Position numbers and translations under genes: made by a program. From Trichaptum fuscoviolaceum (Eukaryota; Basidiomycota; Agaricomycetes; Hymenochaetales; Trichaptaceae): a stretch of DNA of 64,000 bases. Positions within the stretch are counted from its first letter, which is position 1; each line of letters begins with the position of its first letter. The notes under the pieces were generated by a model. The model was not told the origin of the DNA, did not search any database, and saw only the letters and a list, made by a program, of their open reading frames with translations. Location of the stretch: the NCBI GenBank assembly GCA_910574455.1, contig CAJSYZ010000007.1:558001-622000 (forward strand). The letters are read 5' to 3'. This document shows, in pieces, positions 36,185 to 47,079 of this stretch.

Positions 36185-37135
36185 ATAGGTGATACTTGGG
36201 CAAACTACGCAACTGCAAAACTATACCAAGGTTCGTAACATATTCATTTGTTCGCAACACCTCTAATATGTGTTAGTAGATGAGCTTGCAGCAGCAGTTG
36301 CAGTCCCTGTTGCCGACGCAGCTGCATCTGACGCAGTCCCTATTGCCGACGCTTCCGCAGTCCCTGCATCTGACGCAGTCGCAGTCCCCGTCGCAGTCAC
36401 AGCACCTGCTTCCGACGCAGCTCCCGTTCCCATAGAACTCGACAAGGCACCTGTTTCCGCAACCGAAGACCATGATGTCCGTGTGCTGTCTACGGGCGCA
36501 ATGCGGCCCCGCCAGCCCCAAGTGTAGCCAACAATGCTGTCGTCGAGTCGCACACAAGCATTGGTGGGATTCAAGTCATCACGGGGGTTGCTTCTGCTTC
36601 TGCAATGGATGTGGATCACAATGTGGATCAGATGAACATTGATTCTTCGGATTTCATTGAGGGTATGTTATTAATTACTCTATCTTGTATCACTTGCTTA
36701 CATTCTCTTATACAGGCACGACGACATCGCAAGCCACGCCTGGGCTTTCGTCTCGAGTGGCCACACTTGACCTTGGCCCTCCCATGACTCAACCCGACTT
36801 TACATCGACAACGAACAACGTATCATCGAAGAAAAAGAGGTATGATTTAATTTATTGCATTCTATTTGAATTTAATACATTTAGTAATAGAGGCCGCCCT
36901 GCAAAGAATGCAGCTACGAAAGTCAAGCCGCCCGCGGCGACGAAGACGAAGACGAAGACCAAACCGCCTGCAAAGTCCCTGAAAAAGACCGTGCCTAAAC
37001 CGACACCGCCCGCTACTAGACGAAGCACGCGGGTTGTGACGGAATCAACTTGGCGTGAAGCCGCAAACAACATCGGTGAGTTTATTACGGGCAACTCTAA
37101 TGTCATGCTAATATATGATTATTGCGTAGGCTAAA
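36185..37135 (+). pseudogene. Unknown gene with basic tail, 3' part
   Basis: Continues the gene begun at 28449, from IGDTWANYATAKLYQ. The next exon is a low-complexity Ala/Val/Asp/Pro region built from short imperfect repeats (VPVADAAASDAVPIADASAV). An A appears to be missing near 36,490-36,505, where the frame must change to keep the acidic segment MDVDHNVDQMNIDSSDF. The last exons are basic: RGRPAKN resembles an AT-hook, with many lysines after it (TKTKTKTKPPAKSLKKTV). They end near WREAANNIG and a stop around 37,135. This suggests DNA binding, by inference only. Confidence 0.6.
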
Positions 37136-37710
37136 CTGTCGTCGCAGTGCGTCGGCGCTTAATCCCTGTGGCGGCACTTATTAATCACATGTCTCCATTC
37201 ATTTGTTGTCTCGCTCATTGTCTTTGTCTGTCTACCTCTAATCTACAGTTAATTCATTAATTTAATTTAAATATTGTACATGATCTTCTGAGCTGAATTT
37301 TACTGAGTCTAAACATTATATGAGAGAGATTTCCAATAAAACATCAAATTTATTTGAGTGTGCATGCGTGCGGCGCATGCTTGCAACGGACGCGCAAATC
37401 GATTCAGTGCTGATGGCACGTGACTTTACTCTCCGTGTCGCGCGCAAAGTGCACGTGCTTAATAGTACGTGTGAACAACGCAAGTGTGCACGTTAAGTCA
37501 ACACGTGATGATAGCGTGTGAGCTAAGCGCCATGCATAAGGACATGTCACACATTCTTAAAGGAGGTTGTAACGGATACAACTGCCATATAGGGAAACGA
37601 AATTATTCTTGCCACAACTGCCAAATACGGGAAGAATCGGATACAAGGAATTGGCTTCAAGTTCAAATATAGAAATGAATCGGATACAGGAAGAAACGGA
37701 TACACGGAAA
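37136..37710. other. Right subterminal region of the KDZ element
   Basis: Noncoding. Four ACGTG-core words lie within about 85 bp (near 37,425, 37,450, 37,466 and 37,502). From 37,568 on, six copies of a GGATACAA-like motif (AATCGGATACAAGG, AAACGGATACAC and similar) lead up to the terminal repeat. They are related to the minisatellite at the other end and are candidate transposase-binding sites. Confidence 0.65.
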
Positions 37711-37782
37711 CGGATACAAGTCCAAATAAGGAAATGAATCGGATACACTGTAATGACAGATTACGATACAACTTATGAGCTG
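37711..37782 (-). repeat. Right terminal inverted repeat of the KDZ element
   Basis: 72 bp, the exact reverse complement of 16077-16148. It is followed by nine less conserved bases and the TAGCGTT target duplication at 37792-37798. Confidence 0.9.
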
Positions 37783-37798
37783 TGGAGATCGTAGCGTT

Positions 37799-38180
37799 GA
37801 CTTTTCCATTCCAGATTCGCCTGAGATAAGGTAAACGCCAGCGCAGATTATTGCAGGTACAAGGACCATTCTCCGGAATGCATACTTGCTACAGAATAAA
37901 GGATCGGCAGATAAAGTGAAGGAGAATAGCTTTCTTGGAGAGTTATGAGAGGAAGTGTTAACTTGAAGTTGGGAAGGGGAAGGCGAGAGTTCAATGGCGG
38001 TACACGTAGGTGCCCTTTTCGAGACAAGTTGACCATGGATCATTCCACTCGCAATTCCTGGTAACGACTCGCTTATCAACGTCAGAAATCCTTGAGAAAT
38101 ACATATGATGTGTAAGGAGGAATTGACACACTGTCCCAACATCAGTTCTTCACTTGAGTTGGTATTGAAACGAAGACTCA
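37799..38180 (-). pseudogene. Septin relic, part 1 (P-loop)
   Basis: The minus strand encodes VYLISGESGMEKSTL directly at the KDZ junction. Septins have GESGxGKSTLxN here, and the second glycine is replaced by glutamate in this copy. The codons for ST and L overlap the transposon's target duplication. Upstream on the minus strand the frame is open (LMLGQCVNSSLHIICISQG) but not recognisably septin. Confidence 0.7.
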
Positions 38181-39516
38181 CCTGTAACCGCCAGACTCAA
38201 CATTCATCTCTTTCTCATGTAGAGCCGTCCCCACCCCGTTGCCCCGAAAGCACTCCACTCCGCTGCGTTCACGGGACCTACAAGGCCTGCTATCCTTGTT
38301 GCTATTGCTACTTTGTCCCTTTGGCCTCTCACGTCGACAGACCAGTCCCGGTTGGAGCACCCGCAAAAGCTTCAAAGTGATATTGTCAGTCGAGCAAAGT
38401 ACTATCCATAAGCATTCCAGCTGTCCATGTAAGATTGCATTTGAAGAGAAGTCAAACGGTAGCAAGGGTGAGGAGAACAAAACTCACCAGTCGCAAGGAG
38501 AAGTAACTCGGTTCCTGCCGAGTCTCAGCTATTTGCTTCCGTCGACCTTAGAGCCAGTGAGTTCGTTTCCTTCGTCTTTGCAAATGCCACGAATACTTCA
38601 GACTTGCAATTTTTCCCGACTAAGATTCGTTGGAAGTGACTCCGACAGATCCTCCCAAAATCAAGCAGTGACAATTCATAGAACTTCCCGACCTAAACCA
38701 GTTTACTATTCCCCGAAGACTGAACTGCAACGACTCGGATGGCGTTGGCGGTCTCCCGAAGCAATTCTGACTCTACTAATCTTGTACATCCTCAAGTCTT
38801 CTCCGTTATTAGCTTGTGTGCGTTTGGAGTCGAGTGACTGGAGTACCAATCGGAAGGTGATTAATTATCTTTACTTCCCTAAGTTTGACCATGGATTGCT
38901 AATCTCCCGTCCGAGCAAGAATTTCTAGTGATACATTATGCACAAAATTGAACCTGCGGTGTTAAATACGTCTATACCAGTTCTCCGGCCTCAATTCGGA
39001 CATGCACTCCATAACACGACTATCAGTTTGCTCCTGCCTCCTTCTACGAGGCTGTTCTACCTCCCTCCCTTTCTCTTCAGTGTCGCTATGTTATGTCCTT
39101 GTCTCGAGACCTGTGCTCTAAGGTTCGTGTCTGCCATCTTGGTTAGTCGTTCAGGTTGACAGATTGCCGCCCATGCCTATTGTTAGCACCTTCGTTCGCT
39201 AATACTCAGTCTTATACCTTTCCGCAACTTTCCCCCCTCATCTAGGCTTTGAGAGTCCGTGCTTGGTCTAACGGGTATCGAGATGGATTTTGTCACAGGA
39301 GTTCTTCAGCTTCAAGTTGTGTTTTCGCTAGTCCTGGACGTTCCATGAGCGTCACGGCTTGTGTACGCTGTGCGTTAGGGCGCTCATCTTCGGTGTGTGA
39401 TATTGCAGCTATACTAGGACACTGGCTCGAGACTGTACAAGTGGACCAGTATATACCCTGCACCTTAATCCTCTCACAGTGCTGTTTCTTCCTTCCTCTC
39501 ACCATCACCATCGAAA
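38181..39516. other. Spacer before family gene C
   Basis: Related copies lie at about 45,051-46,159 and, inverted, at about 57,530-58,690. Open frames here (for example 38,239-38,928 plus) are not conserved as protein between the copies, which differ by frame-breaking indels. No gene is supported. The last 250 bp are the promoter of gene C. Confidence 0.55.
39360..39394 (+). promoter_or_regulatory. Conserved upstream block of the A-E family (gene C copy)
   Basis: TGTACGCTGTGCGTTAGGG followed by CGCTCATCTTCGG, about 125-155 bp before the ATG. It is shared with genes B and D. A TATA-like word (AGTATATACC) lies closer to the start, near 39,448. Confidence 0.5.
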
Positions 39517-42152
39517 ATGTCGACAACGCCCGTCTCCCGCTCATCCCGGTTTCGCGTCCACGGTGACACCGTGCTCGGAACGGCACACACAATCGCGCAG
39601 CTCGCCAAGGATGTGACAGATATCGCCAGCGTCCCTTTCGCTCCGCAGGCCGTCTCGTTGGTGCTGTCTATGCTGGAGATCGCCAAGGTGAGTTCGCCTA
39701 TCTGCGTCTTTCGAATATGGCCTGACCATTACACAGGGAGTCAAGGACAACAACGATGCACGCGTGCGCCTAGCGACCTCTGCGGCGACCTATCTCATCA
39801 AGCTCAGACCTATTCTTAATAATCAAGACTTGGCGGAGGATATCCCTCCAGAGCTAAGGCTCCAACTGGAGGACTTTCAGCAGTGAGTTGCATAGATGCT
39901 AATCAGACCATTATTGAAAAGATTTCGCGAACAAGTACATTGTTTGACTTGAACGACTATCTGGAGAATATTGAGAAGCGAAACCTTCTGAAGCGGATCT
40001 TTGGGAAGGATCGAATTTCCACGACACTTCTAGACCGCGAAAAGTCCTTGCAGGCTTCATATAACGCGCTACAGGTATGTGGTCAAACGCTGGTTGTATG
40101 AAATGAGCGCTAATATGTGCGGAGATGTGGACAAGTGTAAATACTTATACCATGGTTCGAAAGGTTGTCACAGATTCGGAAGCCGATGATGTATGTAAAC
40201 CCAGTCGTGCATGTTAATACATTCTAACAAGGCATATATAGATTCCTCGATTCCATAAATCACAAGTAGTTCTAATGGGTACCATCAAGGCAAATAATAC
40301 TTTCTTTTCCAATTTGCAGAGTGGTGAACTCCGTGCCAATGGCGATCGTCAGCGAGTTCTCGTGAAACGCTTCGCGAACAAGACAGTAAGCATGATGCAG
40401 ACTTAACTGTAATGTCTTAACTTGTTCACAGGAACGCGATGACGAGGCGAAGAAGTGGCGAAAGCTCTGGTATTTTGGCTTTCTTGCTTCTCGATCTTGC
40501 CTAACATCTTTAGCAGGCACGCAAATCTACCGCAGCTGGCTGGATGTTCAAACGACCGATCAGCCATGCAGTTCATCCTCTTCCACGACACATATCTGTC
40601 ATCTCAGACGGCGGAAATACGTAGCTTGGCCGCGTTTCTTTTGCAGTTTTCTAGAACGCATGATGTCTTTTCGTTGATCAACACGCTGACTGATTTTGTG
40701 AGTATATTCTTCAACTGAGCGAAGCAAATGGTTGAGATTTGGATGATAAACAGATCAATGATGCTATTGTGAGTGATGTGTTGAAGTCCCTTGCTCCTGC
40801 TAAATGTGCTATAGTCAGCGATCAGACATATGCAGGTGATGCTGAATTACGATGAGGATGAGACCGCTCAGCTGGCTATGGTGCGCTATGCTTCTTCTCG
40901 ATCTGTCTATTTGGCTCAAAACGGTCTGCGAGTAGATCACGAAGTTTACTGTTCGTGGTGACGGGCGAGTCGTTGTTACTCCCCCACTTCTGGCTTTGAC
41001 CAAGTCCGGTGGTGGTGTCCGGAATATTATATTTAACGATCTGTTTCCAGCATATGTACGCGGTCAGATTCACAGCATCTCTTTGTCTGACATTGACAGT
41101 TAGGGAACGAGTGAGGCTTCCATGCGGCTGTATTTTGCGGAGCTTGACGACATGCCCACACATGCTACGCTCTCGGTGCTTGATAGTGAGCAACTTGACA
41201 AATGGGCAGTGCTGGACAGTCTTTGGGGTCAGCTTCGAGTTACGCCTACCGGATATGAGAAGCCACAGCAATACTTCATGCCGGAAACACGGTGGACATT
41301 GGCTGACTATTCCGTCGACATCGAACCAGGCGACTTTGGCGTGCTCGTTCCTGGAGAAGAACGGGAGTACGCTTTCCGACGAGTGGGCAACTCCGCGGCG
41401 AACAATTCTGCTCTGTTCCAGTATCAGTCACGGCATTCGTTGTATGACCGCGATTATGTTGACTTCGACGTAGTCTGTGAGCAGCCAATCACGTACGTCA
41501 TTAACCTTGCTCAGTCAAGTTTGTTGCTGACGTTAAATATGAACATATGCAGGTGGAGACTCGATCGGATGACAGATGGCTGCATTTTCAGTCACCAACA
41601 CGAACAAAAGCTGACACACGCTGTCCATCGGTCGAAGCGATCTCTTCAACTGAGTGCTCCCAAAGACTGCGACGTGGATGAGCTGGTCTTCGGTGCGTTT
41701 ATTTCTGTGCTGAGCTGTTGCAGGTCTGATGCCGGCTATGCCAGTCGTTTCCGTTCGGCGCTCTCGCAGTTATCAATATGCTCTCCGACACGAATCATTA
41801 GGAGAGAGCCAGGTCGCTGACGTCTACGCCAGCCTACCAAAGTGGAACTCACACGAACTACTCCTTTCCCACTGCGCCCCCGGCCTCTGCTCTGGTTCCT
41901 GCGATCATCCTCTCGACAATCGAATCAGCATTAAGAATTTTATGTGAGTTCTTAGTAAATGCACTATCTTATGACTGCTCAAATCCTTTCAGTAAGTTTA
42001 TGCGCATCGAGTACGTCACTGTCCCGGTTGCGAAACGCACCGCAGATCTCGAAAAGTCTCATAGGCCTTGGGCGCCGAGATTCAAGGAATATGAGTCAAT
42101 CGTTCCGCGACGGAACGAGACTGAGAAGCGCTCACCAGCGGAATGGCCTTAG
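39517..42152 (+). CDS. Family member C, MLKL/HeLo-like N-terminus plus kinase-like region (most intact)
   Basis: About a dozen exons with no lesion that I can see. Exon 1 starts MSTTPVSRSSRFRVHGD and continues with LAKDVTDIASVPFAPQA. Exon 2 carries GVKDNNDARVRLATSAA. The middle has IPRFHKSQVVLMGTIKANN, VLVKRFANKT, HANLPQLAGCSNDRS and FILFHDTYLS. The spacing recalls a kinase N-lobe: a lysine strand, then a hinge. Then comes ITKFTVRGDGRVVVTPP, and the C-terminal part has EPGDFGVLVPGEE, DYVDFDVVCEQ and KFMRIEYVTVPVAKRTADLE, ending AEWP. I see no HRD or DFG motifs. An MLKL-like cell-death role is possible by domain order but unproven. The equivalent gene on the other inverted arm is E. Confidence 0.7.
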
Positions 42153-42482
42153 CTTCAGACTCTGCTTACATTGAATGTGACTTCTTCCTCGGCTAGACCA
42201 TCGCATTCATCGAGTTGGTTTAGCTTCATTCGCCTGTTTGTCACCAGTCTGTTGCTCTATCCTTGCAGTGACACTCAACAATGATGTGCATGATAAGCCA
42301 TGACAGCCCTGTGTCGGCTCAGAACTCAATATCCAAGCCAATGGCAGTAGCCATGTAAAATGTGCATATAGAAGATCAAACAGCAAAGCTATATGACACA
42401 CGCAGAATTCTGTAGAGGCTAATCAGTGGGTGGGTAGAAGGTGTATTATTCTTTGCACATACCTTATTCCAGACCGCATTCG

Positions 42483-42960
42483 CTAATGGTTCATCACTTC
42501 CTCCGGATTTTCGTGGAATGGTGCGTGCTTAATACGGTCCATTAAAGCGATTTTCAAATTTATGAAAACTTTCTGTGCCTCCGAGACCGTCCTGATTGAC
42601 TGTACAACAAGCACCGGGAACCCTTCCTGTCCAAGAGCATTTAGTGCACTGCTATCTATATGATGATGAACTGTCTGATATGCAGTGTATCCCAGCCAAG
42701 CGCTTTGAACGTCCCAGCGGTGCAATCGCCTCCCCTTCAAGTCAGCCTCTGATACATCGTCTACCTCCGATTGGAGGTCGAATATCCCGTCTGAGAAACT
42801 TAGAGCAGCCGCTTGTACCTCTACACCACTGGCTTCCAGGTTGAAGAGAACTGCGCATTCCTTCTTACACAATGGTGTGAGGAGAGTGAACTCGTTCGCG
42901 CGAAGGAGTCCGCAGAGATAGACAATACCGGAGACTGAGTTCGGAGGAAGATGAGCAGTT
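42483..42960 (-). pseudogene. Alpha/beta-hydrolase relic, left arm
   Basis: The minus strand has ALNALGQEGFPVLVVQS and, after a gap, FINLKIALMD and HENPEEVMNH. In alpha/beta-hydrolases a strand like PVLVVQGxxD is followed by the region of the final histidine (GSNHAQFLENPEEV). Here both the acid residue and the histidine motif are altered, and parts are deleted relative to the right-arm copy (60,690-61,176). Nonfunctional. Confidence 0.65.
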
Positions 42961-43213
42961 AAATCAGCGATCCCGGGAATAGTATGGAAATATATGGACC
43001 TCAGAGACTGTAATAGATGTCGAGAATTTACCTCCCAGGCTCCTGTTCAATGAATGCGTAAGCTGATGATATGTTTGATCTCTGGTCTGCGCTCTCTTGG
43101 GAAACCAATGGATTGTTCTATTATAAATGCTACTGTACAGATACAAATGTCTCAATGGAAAGTGGAAAAGTGAAAGACTATATAAGCGAGAATCTGAGTC
43201 ATCAATACGATCT

Positions 43214-44010
43214 CTAATAATCTGGAAGGTTTTCCACCTTCGCCTTTCCGAATTCGAGCCATTTCTTCTCTACGAGCCATTCCTTGTAGCCAAGATATAT
43301 CTGGTACATTAACTTGATGGTACTCTCACTGACACCCGCCATTTGACTGATCTCCTTCCCGAGAAGGTGGCTTATAAAGTCGATTGTGCCCCCAGCAACC
43401 AAAACGGGGCTACGACCGTCACCATTGGACTGGTCACGGGCAAGCCTGATCACATCACCACAGATGGCCTGGGAATGGAGGGGTATGTAGATCTAAATGG
43501 TTGCAGAAGCGGACCAACAGGTCCTCGGCGCCTGTGGCTCGCGACGGGCAGGCAGCTGGGTTTCTATCATGCGCTCGCGGCGAAAGGTTGAAGGCCAGCT
43601 CGAGTGCCTTGTAGCACTGTCCAAGTGTCGTCTTTGAGACGCGGGTCAGGTTGCTAATCTTGCCGAACGTCCGGAGAACATGCGCCTGCCGACACGAGAC
43701 AAAAATGATGACTGCATCGAGGTTCTTTCTCCTCAGCAGGTTCTCTTCATTTGTCCGCTTGTACAGCTGTTTTTCCAATGTTGCGGATCGTCTTCGGGAG
43801 CGAAAAGCCGATCGCACCAGCTCGAGATTTCGCCAAAGGCCTGCATGAGGTTTCGGTCGATTGCGAGGCCTTTCCACGGGCAGCAGCATGCTGAAGCTTG
43901 TGGGCTTCGCCCTGCCCGACTCACCATCGCGGAAGCCGATGACCGTGTCGAGCTGCTCCATTCCATCCCAGAGAGAATCACTAGCACGGATCGTCTCCTT
44001 CGTCATTTGC
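43214..44010 (-). pseudogene. SUA7: TFIIB relic 1, lacks exon 1
   Basis: The minus strand matches most of TFIIB exon 2: ERLIQ-type N-terminal words, KNLDAVI, CRQAHVLRTFGKISNLTRVS, GQCYKALE and VAGGTIDFISHLLG. It has several frameshifts and small deletions. The zinc-ribbon exon is absent: the intron start (ACACGCCATTCACT on the plus strand) is joined to sequence that in the intact locus lies about 830 bp away. The same joint is present in relic 2. Confidence 0.88.
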
Positions 44011-44147
44011 GAAGGTCTAATAGAGGCTGAGTCTTAAAGAAATGGCTAACCATATTTCACATACACGCCATTCACTCTCATGAAGAAACATCATTATTAT
44101 GTTGACTGCATGTCAATACTAAAGATGCGTTCTAGACTCACCTTCGC

Positions 44148-45050
44148 CATAAAGTTGGCAATCCTCTTAATTGCCAAAGTACCTGCATTCACGATGATTA
44201 TGTGCGGTAAGTTCATCTTGGTGTGAAGTCGTCGCATGAATTCAATACATTGTTCTGATATAAGCGTCTTGTGCAGGATTAAGACACGACTGAAGGAACT
44301 TACGCGGTTGTCAACAGGTTGACATGGTTCTCTTGCTCCGGATACGCTTTAAAGCGCAACTCGATGTTGCTTCCCAGCCACAATGCGATCAAGCCATTAG
44401 TCTCTACGCTTCTCATCTGAGCAAAGACGGCTGGATAAAATGCACCTATCCTCATTTGTTGATGAGGACGCCGAACCCAGACGGAGAAGGACACCATTCA
44501 TCTCGACAGGTTCGAAGGGAATGAAAAGATAAGATAAGCGCACCTTAATTAGCGAAAAGATTCCGTACCGCACTGACGTTTTCATTCACAACTCTTCGGT
44601 CTCATTCCCTCGGTCTCATGGGGCAGAGCTGCCTTCGAAGGATAAAGGTGATGAAGAGATGTTGACTAGCGTTGACTTTCCCATTCCAGATTCGCCTGAG
44701 AGAAAGTAAACGCTGGCGCAAAATATTGCAGATACAAGGTCCAGTTTCCGGAATGCATACTTGCTACAGAATGAAGGATCGGCAGGTAAAGTGAAGGAGA
44801 ATAGCTTTCTTGGAGAGTTATGCGAGGGAGTGTCAAGTTTGGAACGTAGGTGCCCTTTTCGAGACAAGTTGACCATCGATGACTCCACTCGCAATTCCTG
44901 GTAACGACTCGCTTATCAACGTCAGAAATCCTTGAGAAATACATATGATGTGTAAGGAGGAATTGACACACTGTCCCAACATCAGTTCTTGACTTGAGTT
45001 GGTATTGAAACGAATACTCACCTGTAGCCGCCAGACTCAACATACATTAC
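44148..45050 (-). pseudogene. Septin relic, left arm
   Basis: All pieces are in order on the minus strand: P-loop VYFLSGESGMGKSTLVN (near 44,660-44,710, an intact GxxxxGKS), VEMNGVLLRLG before the G3 region, IELRFKAYPEQENHVN, and CIEFMRRLHTKMNLPH. The G3 DTPGFG is lost in this copy, and the gene stops after the ANFMAK segment, so G4 and the C-terminal half are missing. It shows what the relic at 13.4-38.2 kb looked like before transposon entry. It abuts TFIIB relic 1. Confidence 0.82.
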
Positions 45051-46159
45051 TTCGTCACGTAGAGCCATCCCAACCCCGTAGCTCCCATAAGCACGCCACT
45101 CCGCTCCTTTCACAGGACCTACGAGCCCTCCTATTCACCCTCCTTGTTGCTATTGCTGTCCCTTGGGCCTCTCACACGTCGACAGACCAGTCCCGGTTGG
45201 AGCACCCGCAAAAGCTTAGTGATATTGTCAGTCGAGCAAAGTACTATCCAGAAGCATTCCAGCTGTCCATGAAAGATTGCACTTGAAGAGAAGTCAAACG
45301 GTAGCAAGGGTGAGGAGAACAAAACTCACCAGTCGCAAGGAGAAGTAACTCGGTTCCTGCCGAGTCTCAGCCATTTGCTTCCGTCGACCTTAGAGCCTGA
45401 GTACGTTTCCTTCGTCTTCGCAAATGCCACGAATACTTCAGACTTGCATTTTTCCCGACTAAGATTCGTTGGAAGTGACTCCGACAGATCCTCCCAAAAT
45501 CAAGCAGTGATAATTTATTGAACTTCCCGACCTAAACCAGTTCCGAGTCACTATTCCCCGAAGACTGAACTGCAAAGACTCGGATGGCGTTGGCAGACTC
45601 GCGATGCAAGGGTCTTGGACATCCTCAAGTCTCCTCCTTATTAGCTGGTGTGTGTTTGGAATCAAGTGGCTGGAATTGGAGGATTCTGTACCATTTGGAA
45701 GGTGAGTTTACTTCCCTAAGTTTGACCACGGATTGCTAATGTCTCGTTCGAGCAGGGGTATCTAGTGATCACAAAATTGAATCTGCGGTGAAGCAACAGT
45801 GTTGAATACGTCCGAGTCTATACCAGCGCTCCCACTGCCAGCGCCGGTGACCGGCATTCGGACATGCACTTCATAACAGTTTGCTCCTGCCTCCTGCTGC
45901 GCGATAAGGATATCGAGGCTGTTCTACCACCCTCCCTTTCTCTTCAGTATCGCTATGCTGTGTCCTAGTCTCGAGACCTGTGCTACAAGGTTCACGTCGG
46001 CCATGATCTTGGACCTTCATTCATATTGACAGATTGCCGCTCATGCGGCTACCTATTCTTATCCCCTTCGTTCGCAAACTCGTAAATCCTTCAACAACTT
46101 ACTCCTTTTGTCATCTATGTTTCAAAACTATGGGCTAGTTTAACGAGCATGCCGAGCAG
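45051..46159. other. Spacer and family-type upstream region on the left arm
   Basis: Inverted counterpart of about 57,530-58,690 and direct counterpart of about 38,181-39,280. It ends at 46159 inside what should be the upstream region of another family gene (compare 57,530-57,700). There it is cut and joined to the 4.7 kb unit. Confidence 0.65.
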
Positions 46160-46399
46160 GCTTCTCTGGAGTAAGTCACGAAGGTCTTGCGGGGCCGCTC
46201 ACGTAAGCTGGTGACTTGGGTCACTTTTCCAGGGTCCAGCTCGGCTGCCGAGACAGCTGACGTGAAAGGTGCCGGGCCCTCGAAAGTGGCTAGACCCCCG
46301 GCACCGCTCTCATTCTGGCTCTGTGAGCCCTCCCGAGCGAGTGCCGGAATTATCAGCACCAACCCCGCGTTGGGTCTGCATTCCGGCCTTCGACCGTTG

Positions 46400-47067
46400 T
46401 CGATCTTGGGTGATCGACATGTGGTGAGCCCAACTTCGGCGACTCCGCTGTCTTTGTCGATGGCGAACACAAGTACGAGCTCCAGTTTGGAGGGAAGACG
46501 CATGTGCTGTACCAGCATTCGTATCTCGGATATGGATTGATGCGCGCGAGGAAGAGCGTGCACCGACTAGCGGAGTTCATGGCGAGCTTCAATCGCGCGC
46601 CTGCAGATGGCCCGGCGAGGCCTGACGGCGAGATCGGAAACCCGTGTCTTGCTAAAGGGACGACTAGGAGAGTTGAGCTGGAAGCGACATTGCCTGGTGA
46701 AACTGCGCGGAATGTGACGATGATCGGCGCAGACGTGCCAGTGGGTAGCTTTGACGGATGCAACAGGGTGATTGAGCTTGTTATGGCAAAGAATGCGTAA
46801 GTCGAGATACATGAACAGCACATTGGACTATGACTAAAACTCTACAGTATCTGCCAAGTGAAGCCCTGTTCATTTAATGGTGTTTATCAGCCCTCCATTC
46901 TCGAGACGTTCCCTCACGGCGACGTGCTGTTGCTTTCCTACTTCTACGACCACATCACACCATTCTACCCTGCCTCAGGCCGCCCGCCACTCACGGTGTC
47001 AACCGACCAACCGACCATCAAGGGTCTTGTTCTGAGTCTATATACATTAGAGATACCCGTTCAATAA
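46400..47067 (+). pseudogene. GDA1: GDA1/CD39 nucleoside diphosphatase relic, copy 1
   Basis: Starts within the apyrase motif: VDLG followed by a TGA (46411-46413) where the family has DLGGASTQ. Then EHKYELQFGGKTHVLYQHSY, LGYGLMRARKSVH and NPCLAKGTTRRVEL follow. After an intron come KPCSFNGVYQPS and LLLSYFYDHITP. These are family segments of Golgi guanosine/nucleoside diphosphatases. The N-terminal anchor and the first apyrase motifs are missing. It is a 5'-truncated, stop-bearing fragment. Confidence 0.82.
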
Positions 47068-47079
47068 GTTTAATTGGCA

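Larger units (their letters stand above)
16068..37791. mobile_element. Large KDZ-type DNA transposon with cargo genes
   Basis: A 21,724-bp insertion (about 15.0 kb without the nested retrotransposon). It is flanked by a 7-bp duplication TAGCGTT (16061-16067 and 37792-37798). A perfect 72-bp inverted repeat (16077-16148 against 37711-37782) sits about 9 bp inside each end; the outermost bases match only partly (CAGGCACCT against CGATCTCCA). Uninterrupted related sites exist at about 44,660-44,680 and 59,070-59,090. It contains a KDZ transposase gene, an Spt5-like gene, two paralogues of unknown function and a larger unknown gene. KDZ elements are a known class of fungal DDE-type transposons. 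The target is the P-loop exon of a septin relic. Confidence 0.88.
39517..46159 (+). repeat. Left arm of a large diverged inverted duplication
   Basis: Order: gene C, hydrolase relic, TFIIB relic, septin relic, spacer. The reverse complement of the same order occurs at 57,530-64,000. The arms differ by many substitutions and indels, so they are not identical copies. Confidence 0.8.

Noticed and set aside
16068..37791. TET/JBP dioxygenase cargo
   Set aside because: TET/JBP genes have been reported near KDZ elements in mushrooms, so I looked for the HxD...H signature; none was found in this element.
38239..38928. 229-codon plus-strand open frame
   Set aside because: The related segments at about 45.1-45.7 kb and 58.1-58.6 kb do not keep this frame, and no domain is visible.
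46187..46540. 117-codon plus-strand open frame at the start of each 4.7 kb unit
   Set aside because: It is out of frame with the GDA1/CD39 fragment, which explains the conserved sequence better.
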